A stretch of 64,000 nucleotides of DNA from Vibrio albus (GTDB lineage: Bacteria; Pseudomonadota; Gammaproteobacteria; Enterobacterales; Vibrionaceae), in NCBI RefSeq assembly GCF_003144035.1, contig NZ_QFWT01000012.1, positions 40,949 through 104,948 on the forward strand. The letters run 5' to 3'. Positions 18,474 through 26,463 of the stretch are shown here, one piece after another. Below the pieces are notes generated by a model that searched no databases, was not told where the DNA came from, and saw nothing but the letters and a program-made list of their open reading frames with translations. The translations under genes and the position numbers were made by a program. Every line of letters starts with the position of its first letter. Position 1 is the stretch's first letter.

Positions 18474-19013
18474 TTAGAACGGAATGTCGTCATCGAAATC
18501 CATTGGTGGCTCATTATACTGAGGTTGAGCCGGTTGCTGCTGTTGTGCAGGCTGCTGCTTTGACTGAGCCGGAGCCTGATATGGCTGTTGTTGAGCCGGC
18601 TGCTGTGGTTGTCCCCAGCCACCTTGCTGTGCAGGCTGCTGCTGACCAGCGCCCTGACCACGTCCACCCAGCAACTGCAGCTCACCATTAGGCCAGCGAA
18701 CCACTACTTCTGTTGCAAAACGGTCCTGACCGGTATTTTGATCCTGCCATTTTCGAGTCTGCAACTGACCTTCTACATATACCTGGCTACCTTTACGGGC
18801 ATATTCACCAACAAACTCCGCAGTTTTGCCAAAAACAGAAACTCGGTGCCATTCTGTTTTTTCACGCTGTTCACCCGTTGCTTTGTCCCGCCAGGTTTCA
18901 GAAGTTGCGATAGTGATATTGGTCATCGCATCACCACTAGGCATATAGCGAACTTCAGGATCCTGTCCTAAGTTGCCCACAAGGATAACTTTATTTACAC
19001 CACGGCTTGCCAT
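18474..19013 (-). CDS. ssb: Single-stranded DNA-binding protein
   Basis: A 179-residue SSB. The N-terminal OB fold (about 1-110) begins MASRGVNKVILVGNLGQDPEVRY and includes the WHRVSVFG segment. A flexible Gln/Pro/Gly-rich linker (about 112-168) follows, and the conserved acidic tip MDFDDDIPF recruits partner proteins. It binds ssDNA as a tetramer in replication, repair and recombination. In many enterobacteria it is directly divergent from uvrA; here qstR and galU lie between, as in V. cholerae. Confidence 0.97.
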   Translation of the reverse strand: MASRGVNKVILVGNLGQDPEVRYMPSGDAMTNITIATSETWRDKATGEQREKTEWHRVSVFGKTAEFVGEYARKGSQVYVEGQLQTRKWQDQNTGQDRFATEVVVRWPNGELQLLGGRGQGAGQQQPAQQGGWGQPQQPAQQQPYQAPAQSKQQPAQQQQPAQPQYNEPPMDFDDDIPF

Positions 19014-19311
19014 GCTTTGCTCCGTTTGATTCTGTTTCAGTAATAATAGCTGCTAAGGATACCACGCCTGTACATAGTTTCCATTCCTCACCGGTACTAT
19101 TTTCCCATTTTTCCATACTTAGTCAGCAAAACATAAACCGGGTTCCATGATCTGAGAATATTGTCTAAAAACGTATGCAACACCCGCTCAACTCACAATT
19201 AATACACTGATATATAACGCATTTGTTAATGTTTAAAGTGATCATCTATAGCCCTCATCTCAGGTAACCCTTTAAATAGGCCACACCTTCTCAACGATGC
19301 AGGAGCGACTT

Positions 19312-19941
19312 GTGCCAGCGATTTACCTACCACTGTTTTGCCTCCATTCATTGGCTGGCTATATGTCTGAGCTGCCGATAGGTTACGGGAAAAACATCAC
19401 TTACATAGAGCATGTAGAACAAATAAAAGATCAGTTGCCAATGGATACGGAAAGTCTTGTACTGCTCGATTTTACAAGCGCTTCTGAACAACCATATCAA
19501 CTTGAAGAGCTTGGCCTCAATCATCCAAAATGTCAGTTGATAGTCCTGAATGCCCCGCAAAATTTGAGGACGTCACAACTCCTGAAACTGGGAAAGATCA
19601 AGGGGCTATTTTATCAGAACATGTCTGCCTCAGAGGTTGCTCTCGGAATAGAACACATTCTTAAAGGCCAGCTCTTCTTACCGGATCAGGTCATGAAACA
19701 ACTTCTTGATTACTACCAGTCTGTCATGATCCGACACGGTAAACCTCACCAGCACAACCTGACTCCAAGGGAAATGGATGTGCTGCGACTGCTAAGAAGC
19801 GGGGCTTCAAATACCCGCCTGGCGGATGAGCTGTTTATCAGTGAACATACGATCAAATCTCACCTGTATAAGATTTTCCGTAAACTGAACATAAAAAACC
19901 GGAACCAGGCCATTGAATGGGCGTACAAGTTCTTACCATAA
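19312..19941 (+). CDS. qstR: LuxR/CsgD-type regulator QstR
   Basis: About 209 residues: a degenerate receiver-like N-terminal domain and a C-terminal LuxR-type helix-turn-helix (about 140-200; LTPREMDVLRLL, then LFISEHTIKSHLYKIFRKL). Its place between ssb and galU, and its size, match V. cholerae QstR, which acts with TfoX and HapR to switch on competence and type VI secretion genes. An ATG exists in frame at 19297, but AGGAG lies at 19301-19305, six bases before the in-frame GTG at 19312, so I prefer the GTG. CsgD/VpsT-like relatives bind c-di-GMP; I see no clear W-F/L-T/S-R motif here. Confidence 0.82.
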   Translation: MPAIYLPLFCLHSLAGYMSELPIGYGKNITYIEHVEQIKDQLPMDTESLVLLDFTSASEQPYQLEELGLNHPKCQLIVLNAPQNLRTSQLLKLGKIKGLFYQNMSASEVALGIEHILKGQLFLPDQVMKQLLDYYQSVMIRHGKPHQHNLTPREMDVLRLLRSGASNTRLADELFISEHTIKSHLYKIFRKLNIKNRNQAIEWAYKFLP

Positions 19942-19984
19942 CGGCATAAACTCGTTAAACTGTTACTTTTCAGCAACAGAGCGA

Positions 19985-20013
19985 TTGACGTTATTTTGTC
20001 ATACTGTCATGAT
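19985..20013 (+). promoter_or_regulatory. Candidate galU promoter within an inverted repeat
   Basis: TTGACG (19985-19990) and CATGAT (20008-20013) are spaced 17 bases apart. The same stretch contains a perfect 9-base inverted repeat TGACGTTAT (19986-19994) / ATAACGTCA (20012-20020) with a 17-base spacer, and an internal TGTCAT repeat. This could be an operator overlapping the promoter. Confidence 0.4.
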
Positions 20014-20073
20014 AACGTCACTGTGTGCATATGCGCATTTGGAACAGAACAAAATACAACAAGGGTTATAACT

Positions 20074-20955
20074 ATGATCAAAAAATGCCTCTTCCCTGCG
20101 GCTGGCTACGGTACACGTTTTCTTCCCGCCACCAAGTCGATGCCGAAAGAGATGATGCCAGTGGTAAACAAACCTCTCATTGAATACGGGGTAGAAGAAG
20201 CGATCGAAGCAGGTTTAGATGGTATGTGTCTGGTGACCGGACGGGGTAAAAATACACTGTTTGACCATTTTGACAAAAACTATGAACTGGAACACCAGAT
20301 CAGCGGAACCAATAAAGAAGATCTGCTGGTCGATATCCGCCACCTGATGGATACGGCATCGTTCACCTACATTCGTCAACGTGAAATGAAAGGCCTGGGT
20401 CATGCCATTCTGACCGGCCGCGAGCTGATCGGTGATAACCCTTTTGCCGTAGTACTTGCCGACGACCTGTGTGTCAATGAAGAAGGACCGGGCGTACTGG
20501 CGCAGATGGTTGCCCTGTACAAACAGTTCCGCTGTTCCATTGTCGCTGTGCAGGAAGTACCAAAAGAAGATATCCACAAGTACGGTGTGATTTCCGGTGA
20601 AGTGATCAAAGATAATATCTTCCGCGTTGATGACATGGTAGAAAAGCCAGAGCCTGGAACGGAACCAAGTAATCTGGCAATCATTGGTCGTTATATTCTG
20701 ACTCCGGATATCTTTGAGCTGATCGAAAATACCGAACCAGGCAAAGGTGGAGAAATTCAAATCACCGATGCACTGCTTAAGCAGGCTAAAACAGGCTGCG
20801 TACTGGCTTATAAATTCAAAGGTAAACGTTTTGACTGTGGTAGCGTCGATGGTTACATTGAAGCCACCAACTACTGCTACGAAAATATCTACCTGAAAGA
20901 TAAGCAGAAAACTGAACTGGGCAAACACTCAACTCAAAAATCTGAAGAAGCTTAA
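20074..20955 (+). CDS. galU: UTP-glucose-1-phosphate uridylyltransferase
   Basis: 293 residues beginning MIKKCLFPAAGYGTRFLPAT, which carries the nucleotidyltransferase G-x-G-T-R-F-L-P motif, followed by KSMPKEMMPVV. The frame extends upstream to 19996, but the ATG at 20074 has AAGGG ahead and begins the conserved sequence. The enzyme makes UDP-glucose for polysaccharide, LPS core and exopolysaccharide synthesis. It is followed directly by a strong terminator, so it ends its transcript. Full length. Confidence 0.96.
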   Translation: MIKKCLFPAAGYGTRFLPATKSMPKEMMPVVNKPLIEYGVEEAIEAGLDGMCLVTGRGKNTLFDHFDKNYELEHQISGTNKEDLLVDIRHLMDTASFTYIRQREMKGLGHAILTGRELIGDNPFAVVLADDLCVNEEGPGVLAQMVALYKQFRCSIVAVQEVPKEDIHKYGVISGEVIKDNIFRVDDMVEKPEPGTEPSNLAIIGRYILTPDIFELIENTEPGKGGEIQITDALLKQAKTGCVLAYKFKGKRFDCGSVDGYIEATNYCYENIYLKDKQKTELGKHSTQKSEEA

Positions 20956-20985
20956 TTGTTTCCGGCTCTGACTTTGATGGCACTG

Positions 20986-21026
20986 CCTCGTTATTCTTAC
21001 GCAAACAGGAATAACGAGGTTTTTTA
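20986..21026 (+). terminator. Rho-independent terminator of galU
   Basis: A perfect 11-base stem CCTCGTTATTC (20986-20996) / GAATAACGAGG (21009-21019), followed by a run of T (21020-21025). Confidence 0.93.
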
Positions 21027-21043
21027 TGAAAACTCAAATTAAA

Positions 21044-21059
21044 CTGTTTTTATATACAG
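21044..21059 (+). promoter_or_regulatory. LexA (SOS) box upstream of uvrA
   Basis: CTGT-N8-ACAG with an AT-only centre (CTGTTTTTATATACAG) matches the LexA consensus perfectly and lies 68 bases before uvrA. uvrA is an SOS gene in gammaproteobacteria, so DNA damage induction is expected. Confidence 0.9.
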
Positions 21060-21126
21060 TGTTTACTTTGCACATTTTTAACTCTATGTAATACTTGCTT
21101 CAGAAAAAGTAAAGTGAGTAGTCATC

Positions 21127-23952
21127 ATGGATAAAATAGAAGTGCGGGGGGCCCGGACCCACAATCTCAAAAATATAAATCTGACCATTCCCAGAGATAA
21201 GCTGAGCGTGATTACCGGGTTATCCGGTTCAGGAAAATCGTCTCTGGCGTTTGATACCCTCTATGCGGAAGGCCAGCGGCGCTATGTTGAATCACTTTCA
21301 GCCTATGCCCGGCAGTTCCTGTCCCTGATGGAAAAGCCCGATGTCGACCATATCGAGGGGCTGTCTCCCGCTATCTCTATCGAGCAGAAATCCACATCCC
21401 ATAACCCACGCTCAACCGTCGGTACCATTACCGAAGTGTACGACTATTTGCGGCTGCTTTATGCCCGGGTCGGAGAGCCCCGCTGCCCGATTCACAATGA
21501 ACCACTGGCGGCACAAACGGTCAGCCAGATGGTCGACAAGGTACTGGAGCTTCCTCAGGGTTCCCGAATGATGATGCTGGCACCTATCGTTAAAGAGCGC
21601 AAAGGTGAGCATGTTAAGACCCTTGAAAACCTGGCAGCGCAAGGCTTTATTCGTGCCCGTATCGACGGAGAAACCTGCGATCTTTCGGATCCACCACCTC
21701 TGGAACTGCATAAAAAGCACACCATTGAAGTCGTCGTCGACCGTTTTAAGGTACGGGACGATCTGCAACAGCGTCTGGCTGAATCTTTTGAAACGGCACT
21801 GGAGCTGTCCGGCGGCATCGTCGCCATCGGCTGGATGGATGATAATACTCAAGACGATATTATCTTTTCTGCCAACTTTGCCTGTCCACATTGTGGCTAC
21901 AGCATGCAGGAACTGGAACCACGCCTGTTTTCTTTTAATAATCCGGCCGGTGCCTGTCATACCTGTGATGGTCTCGGCGTGCAGCAGTATTTTGATCCGG
22001 CGAAAGTGATCCTCGATGACACCCTGAGCATTGCAGAAGGTGCCATCAAAGGATGGGATCAGAAGAATTACTACTATTTCCAGATGCTCTCCTCTCTGGC
22101 AGAACACTACGGCTTTGATCTGTTTGTCCCATATAAATCTCTGCCAAAGAAAACACGGGATATCATCTTGCTGGGCTCCGGCCGCACTGAAGTCGAATTT
22201 AAATATATCAACGACCGAGGTGATATCCGGGTAAAACGACACCCTTTTGAAGGCATTCTCAATACACTTGAACGCCGCTATCGCGATACAGAATCCAACT
22301 CGGTCAGAGAAGATCTGGCTAAATATATTTCCACCAAGACCTGTGCTTCCTGTGACGGTACCCGTTTGCGCACCGAAGCCCGTAATGTCTTTATTCAGGA
22401 TACCCCGCTTCCGGCTATCGTAGAGATGAGCATCAGTGATGCCATGGACTTTTTCCAGAATCTGGAACTGACCGGACAAAAAGCTCAGATCGCAGAAAAG
22501 GTCATGAAAGAGATCAATGACCGGCTTAAATTTCTGGTCAATGTCGGGCTGAACTATCTTAACCTGTCACGCAGTGCAGAAACGCTGTCCGGTGGTGAAG
22601 CCCAGCGGATCCGTCTGGCCAGTCAGATCGGTGCTGGTCTGGTTGGTGTTATGTATGTGCTGGATGAGCCATCTATCGGCCTGCACCAGCGTGATAATGA
22701 ACGTCTGCTGAATACCCTGACCCATTTGCGCGACCTGGGCAATACCGTTCTGGTCGTGGAGCACGATGAAGATGCCATCCGCACCGCCGATCATGTAATC
22801 GATATCGGCCCCGGAGCGGGAGTACATGGTGGTCACGTGGTTGCCGAAGGAACCGTTGAGGAGATTATTGCTACGCCTGATTCGCTCACTGGCCAATACC
22901 TGAGCGGAGAAAAATCCATTGAGATTCCGCAACAGCGTACACAGAAAGATCCCAAGAAAACCGTTGAACTGATCGGAGCCAGCGGAAACAACCTGAAAAC
23001 GATCACGCTTTCACTTCCTGTGGGTCTGTTCACCTGTGTGACCGGCGTATCCGGTTCCGGAAAATCGACCCTGATTAATGATACTTTCTACAAAATCGCT
23101 CAGACCAGACTGAACGGAGCCTCCTCTTCTGAGCCCGCGCCGTATAAGCAGATCAAAGGGCTGGAGCATTTTGATAAGGTCATTGACATTAATCAGAGTC
23201 CGATAGGCCGGACGCCACGCTCCAACCCTGCCACCTATACCGGGATCTTCACCCCTATTCGGGAGCTGTTTGCCGGCACACAGGAATCGCGCTCCAGAGG
23301 CTATAAACCGGGGCGTTTCAGTTTCAACGTTCGTGGCGGACGTTGTGAAGCCTGTCAGGGCGATGGCGTTATCAAGGTGGAAATGCACTTCCTGCCGGAT
23401 GTGTATGTCCCTTGTGATGTCTGTAAAGGTAAACGCTATAACCGGGAAACACTGGAAGTTCGCTATAAAGGAAAAACCATCGACGAAGTGCTGGAAATGA
23501 CGGTTGAAGATGCGAGGGAGTTCTTTGACCCGGTTCCGGTCATTGCCCGTAAACTACAGACACTGATGGATGTAGGGCTGTCTTATATCCGTCTGGGGCA
23601 GGCCGCCACCACCCTTTCCGGAGGTGAGGCACAACGGGTGAAACTGGCCCGGGAGCTCTCCAAGCGGGATACGGGAAAAACCCTGTATATTCTGGACGAA
23701 CCGACCACCGGCCTGCATTTCCACGATATTCAGCAATTGCTGAACGTGCTTCACCGCCTGAGAAACCATGGCAATACCGTCGTGGTTATCGAACATAATC
23801 TGGATGTGATAAAAACCGCAGACTGGATCATTGATCTTGGACCGGAAGGAGGAGATGGTGGTGGTGACATTATTGCCGAGGGCACGCCGGAAGAAGTCGC
23901 AAACGTTGACGGTTCACATACCGCCAGATTCCTTAAGCCTATGTTAGAATAA
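21127..23952 (+). CDS. uvrA: Excinuclease ABC subunit A
   Basis: 941 residues, full length. It has two ABC ATPase halves with Walker A motifs GLSGSGKSS (about residue 31) and GVSGSGKST (about 640). ABC signatures LSGGEAQRIRLA and LSGGEAQRVKLA are followed by Walker B segments (YVLDEPSIGLHQRD and YILDEPTTGLHFHD). Two CxxC pairs form zinc modules (CPHC/CHTC and CEAC/CDVC). With UvrB it detects bulky DNA lesions in nucleotide excision repair. A LexA box precedes it; pglL follows 40 bases after the stop with no terminator between, so some co-transcription is possible. Confidence 0.97.
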   Translation: MDKIEVRGARTHNLKNINLTIPRDKLSVITGLSGSGKSSLAFDTLYAEGQRRYVESLSAYARQFLSLMEKPDVDHIEGLSPAISIEQKSTSHNPRSTVGTITEVYDYLRLLYARVGEPRCPIHNEPLAAQTVSQMVDKVLELPQGSRMMMLAPIVKERKGEHVKTLENLAAQGFIRARIDGETCDLSDPPPLELHKKHTIEVVVDRFKVRDDLQQRLAESFETALELSGGIVAIGWMDDNTQDDIIFSANFACPHCGYSMQELEPRLFSFNNPAGACHTCDGLGVQQYFDPAKVILDDTLSIAEGAIKGWDQKNYYYFQMLSSLAEHYGFDLFVPYKSLPKKTRDIILLGSGRTEVEFKYINDRGDIRVKRHPFEGILNTLERRYRDTESNSVREDLAKYISTKTCASCDGTRLRTEARNVFIQDTPLPAIVEMSISDAMDFFQNLELTGQKAQIAEKVMKEINDRLKFLVNVGLNYLNLSRSAETLSGGEAQRIRLASQIGAGLVGVMYVLDEPSIGLHQRDNERLLNTLTHLRDLGNTVLVVEHDEDAIRTADHVIDIGPGAGVHGGHVVAEGTVEEIIATPDSLTGQYLSGEKSIEIPQQRTQKDPKKTVELIGASGNNLKTITLSLPVGLFTCVTGVSGSGKSTLINDTFYKIAQTRLNGASSSEPAPYKQIKGLEHFDKVIDINQSPIGRTPRSNPATYTGIFTPIRELFAGTQESRSRGYKPGRFSFNVRGGRCEACQGDGVIKVEMHFLPDVYVPCDVCKGKRYNRETLEVRYKGKTIDEVLEMTVEDAREFFDPVPVIARKLQTLMDVGLSYIRLGQAATTLSGGEAQRVKLARELSKRDTGKTLYILDEPTTGLHFHDIQQLLNVLHRLRNHGNTVVVIEHNLDVIKTADWIIDLGPEGGDGGGDIIAEGTPEEVANVDGSHTARFLKPMLE

Positions 23953-23992
23953 TAAAAAAAGACAAAACAACGACAGAGGTTAAGTAAACAGC

Positions 23993-25792
23993 ATGGCAAT
24001 TATCCACGTCAGTGGCACACAACTCGAACCTAAAAAGGTATTAGCGCCGCTAAACCGGGACTTTCGATCCGCTTTTGGGTTCATTTTTATTATTGCCATG
24101 CACTTTTTTATGAACAACCCAGGTGGTTATGGCATTTCCATCTCCTTTAATGCCACAAGCTGGATAGGTATCGCTCTGGCGATGGGTATCGGTCTGATTC
24201 AGATGGCCAGAAACCAAAAAGTCCGCTTTTCCAAACTGACCATAGGCCTGTTAGTCAGTTGTCTGCTCATGACGCTTCCGGTCCTGTATACGAATGCGGT
24301 TCCGAATGCCGTTATGCCGAGGCTTAGCGGGTTGTGGTCCGGCTTTCTGCTATTCCTGTTTTTGCAACAGTTTCACCTGAGCAATAAATACAAGCAACAA
24401 CTGCTGTGGCTGATTGTCATTGCCACCCTGATTGAGTCTGCATTCGGTTATGTACAGTTTTTTTTCCTCCCCCCGGATAATATTTTCGACTTTGACGTCA
24501 CGGCAGACCGACCTTATGGTATCTTTCAGCAGCCTAATGTTATGGCCAGTTTTCTGGCAACAGGGTTAGTGCTGTCCGGCTACCTGCTCGCCCGTCAACA
24601 GAAGAAATACGGAAGAAAACTCAGCCATATATCCTTGCTGTATCTGGTACCTTTGATTACCGTCCCTCTGCTGGTGATACTGGCATCACGTACCGGCTGG
24701 CTAGGGGCGTTACTGGGCGTCCTGACTATCTTCCCGTACCTGTACCGCTTTTCTACCCGAAAACGTTTATTCGGCTGGAGCCTCTCCATCCTGTTTGGGC
24801 TCGCCTCAGCAATCGTCATCCTCAATACCTCTGATCAGGCCTCTGATATGGTTACGCAAAAAGCGAACCTTCAAGGGGCACGTCCGATGATTTACTCTCA
24901 GACACTGGATATGCTGATAGAAAAGCCCTTTACCGGCTACGGTTACGGCCGCTTTGAGGCCGCCTATACACTGTATACGGCGCGACAGCATCAGTTGAAT
25001 TCCACCTACCCCGCGGGGATGCAGACGTTAACCCACCCGCATAATGAGTTGCTCTTCTGGGGAGTGGAAGGTGGCGCTCTGCCTCTTTTAGGTATCTTTT
25101 TGGCCGCCAGCTTTGTATTGCTGAAAATCATCTCCGCCCGCCAGGGAACCCGACTGGCAATGCTGGGGCTGTTTATCCCAATAACCCTCCATTCACAGCT
25201 GGAATACCCTTTCTACCATTCCGTCATCCACTGGATCATTTTCATCATCTTTATTTTCTGGGTTGATCAGCGTACGGCCAAATATTATTTTAGCCCATTC
25301 AGCAATATGACCCGTGTCGTCATGAAAACCACCGGTGGAATTCTGCCGTTACTCGTCACGGCGTATATGCTGACGGCACTGCAGTCTAACTATGTACTTA
25401 CCCGATTCGAGAAAGCCACCACCAGAGATCCGAATGGACTGTCCACGGTATCTAATCCATTTGCATGGAAAACACGCCTGGACTGGGATATTTACAGTAC
25501 CTCTCTGGCCGTAGGTCTGAAAAATAGCGATCCAAACCTGATCACCCCTTATGTTGAGTGGTCTCAGAAAGTGATAAAGCAAAAACCAAGGGTACTTTTA
25601 TACTCGAATTTAATCCTGGCTTACTTAGCGATCGGAGAACAGAGCAAAGCGGAACAAATTCAGGCAGAAGCTGAGTTTCTGTTTCCAGATTATGATTTGA
25701 CTGATTTGGAGGTCAATATCTGGCCAGAAGAGAAGTCGAAAGCGAAGCCAGTGACTGAAAAGACTGTAGAAGGACTAGAGACTAGAGACTAG
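23993..25792 (+). CDS. pglL: PglL-type O-oligosaccharyltransferase (Wzy_C family)
   Basis: A 599-residue polytopic membrane protein with about 11-12 hydrophobic segments. It carries the PglL signature QQPNVMASFLATG, an RTGWLG loop, and the large periplasmic Wzy_C loop with THPHNELLFWGVEGGALPL and QLEYPFYHS. The C-terminal domain is soluble and helical. The homologue after uvrA in V. cholerae was shown to act as an O-OTase when expressed in E. coli; native targets are less clear. O-antigen ligase/polymerase is the alternative, but the PglL motifs favour the former. The last five residues (LETRD) and the stop codon are encoded by the adjoining GACTAGA array, so the native end appears replaced or extended. 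Confidence 0.85.
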   Translation: MAIIHVSGTQLEPKKVLAPLNRDFRSAFGFIFIIAMHFFMNNPGGYGISISFNATSWIGIALAMGIGLIQMARNQKVRFSKLTIGLLVSCLLMTLPVLYTNAVPNAVMPRLSGLWSGFLLFLFLQQFHLSNKYKQQLLWLIVIATLIESAFGYVQFFFLPPDNIFDFDVTADRPYGIFQQPNVMASFLATGLVLSGYLLARQQKKYGRKLSHISLLYLVPLITVPLLVILASRTGWLGALLGVLTIFPYLYRFSTRKRLFGWSLSILFGLASAIVILNTSDQASDMVTQKANLQGARPMIYSQTLDMLIEKPFTGYGYGRFEAAYTLYTARQHQLNSTYPAGMQTLTHPHNELLFWGVEGGALPLLGIFLAASFVLLKIISARQGTRLAMLGLFIPITLHSQLEYPFYHSVIHWIIFIIFIFWVDQRTAKYYFSPFSNMTRVVMKTTGGILPLLVTAYMLTALQSNYVLTRFEKATTRDPNGLSTVSNPFAWKTRLDWDIYSTSLAVGLKNSDPNLITPYVEWSQKVIKQKPRVLLYSNLILAYLAIGEQSKAEQIQAEAEFLFPDYDLTDLEVNIWPEEKSKAKPVTEKTVEGLETRD

Positions 25793-25898
25793 AGACTAGA
25801 GACTAGAGACTAGAGACTAGAGACTAGAGACTAGAGACTAGAGACTAGAGACTAGAGACTAGAGACTAGAGACTAGAGACTAGAGACTAGAGACTAGA
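25773..25898 (+). repeat. Tandem heptamer array (GACTAGA x18)
   Basis: Eighteen perfect copies of GACTAGA. The first copies lie inside the pglL frame and supply its stop codon. The unit length of 7 rotates through every codon, so the array contains TAG in all six frames. The same heptamer recurs at 40886, 44464 (inverted) and 46295. Confidence 0.97.
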
Positions 25899-25907
25899 GA
25901 ACATGAT

Positions 25908-25942
25908 AAAACCCGCTGGAACTGTGTTCCAGCGGGTTTTTT
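25908..25942. terminator. Bidirectional terminator between pglL and ilvH
   Basis: Stem AAACCCGCTGGAAC / GTTCCAGCGGGTTT around loop TGT, with A-run before and T-run after; it serves the convergent pglL and ilvIH transcripts. Confidence 0.92.
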
Positions 25943-25967
25943 AGATGTATAGCGTCTATATTTACTA

Positions 25968-26462
25968 TCAGGCTTTCAGTGCTCTCTCGCCACGGGCGAT
26001 ACCGACAACCCCACTACGGGCAACCTCAATCACATCGGTGACATCAGATATGGCCAGCAGGAAAGCATCCAGTTTACTGCTTTCGCCTGTCAGTTGAATG
26101 GTGTACTGGGCAACGGTAGTATCGACAATCTGTCCACGGAAGATATCTGCCATACGCTTCACTTCTTCGCGATCGTCTCCACAGGCCTTGACTTTAACCA
26201 GCATCAGCTCCCGTTCAATATGAGCGGTTTCAGTGACTTCCTGAACTTTCAGTACATCCACCAGCTTATGCAGATGCTTCTCAATCTGCTCCAGTACCAT
26301 GGCATCTGTTGCGGTGGTAATGTTCAGACGAGACAGGGTTTCGTCATCCGTCGGAGAGACCGTCAGAGATTCGATGTTATAGCCGCGCTGAGAAAACAGA
26401 CCCACAACGCGAGACAGAGAACCCGGCTGGTTTTCTAGCAATAGTGAAATAATATGTCTCAT
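25968..26462 (-). CDS. ilvH: Acetolactate synthase III small (regulatory) subunit
   Basis: 164 residues: an N-terminal ACT domain (RHIISLLLENQPGSLSRVVGLFSQRGYNIESL, valine-binding type) and the C-terminal small-subunit domain. It stabilises IlvI and confers valine feedback inhibition. The start is one base after the ilvI stop, so the two are translationally coupled. Full length. Confidence 0.96.
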   Translation of the reverse strand: MRHIISLLLENQPGSLSRVVGLFSQRGYNIESLTVSPTDDETLSRLNITTATDAMVLEQIEKHLHKLVDVLKVQEVTETAHIERELMLVKVKACGDDREEVKRMADIFRGQIVDTTVAQYTIQLTGESSKLDAFLLAISDVTDVIEVARSGVVGIARGERALKA

Positions 26463-26463
26463 C

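Noticed and set aside
19991..20010. Pho box upstream of galU (TTGTCAT and CTGTCAT repeats)
   Set aside because: The two repeats are 8 bases apart, not the 11 expected for a PhoB site.
20215..20928. 237-codon frame antisense to galU
   Set aside because: Shadow of galU; no independent support.
21412..22479. 355-codon frame antisense to uvrA
   Set aside because: Shadow of the well-supported uvrA coding sequence.
25773..25898. CRISPR-like repeat array
   Set aside because: The units are contiguous 7-base repeats with no spacers and no cas genes nearby.
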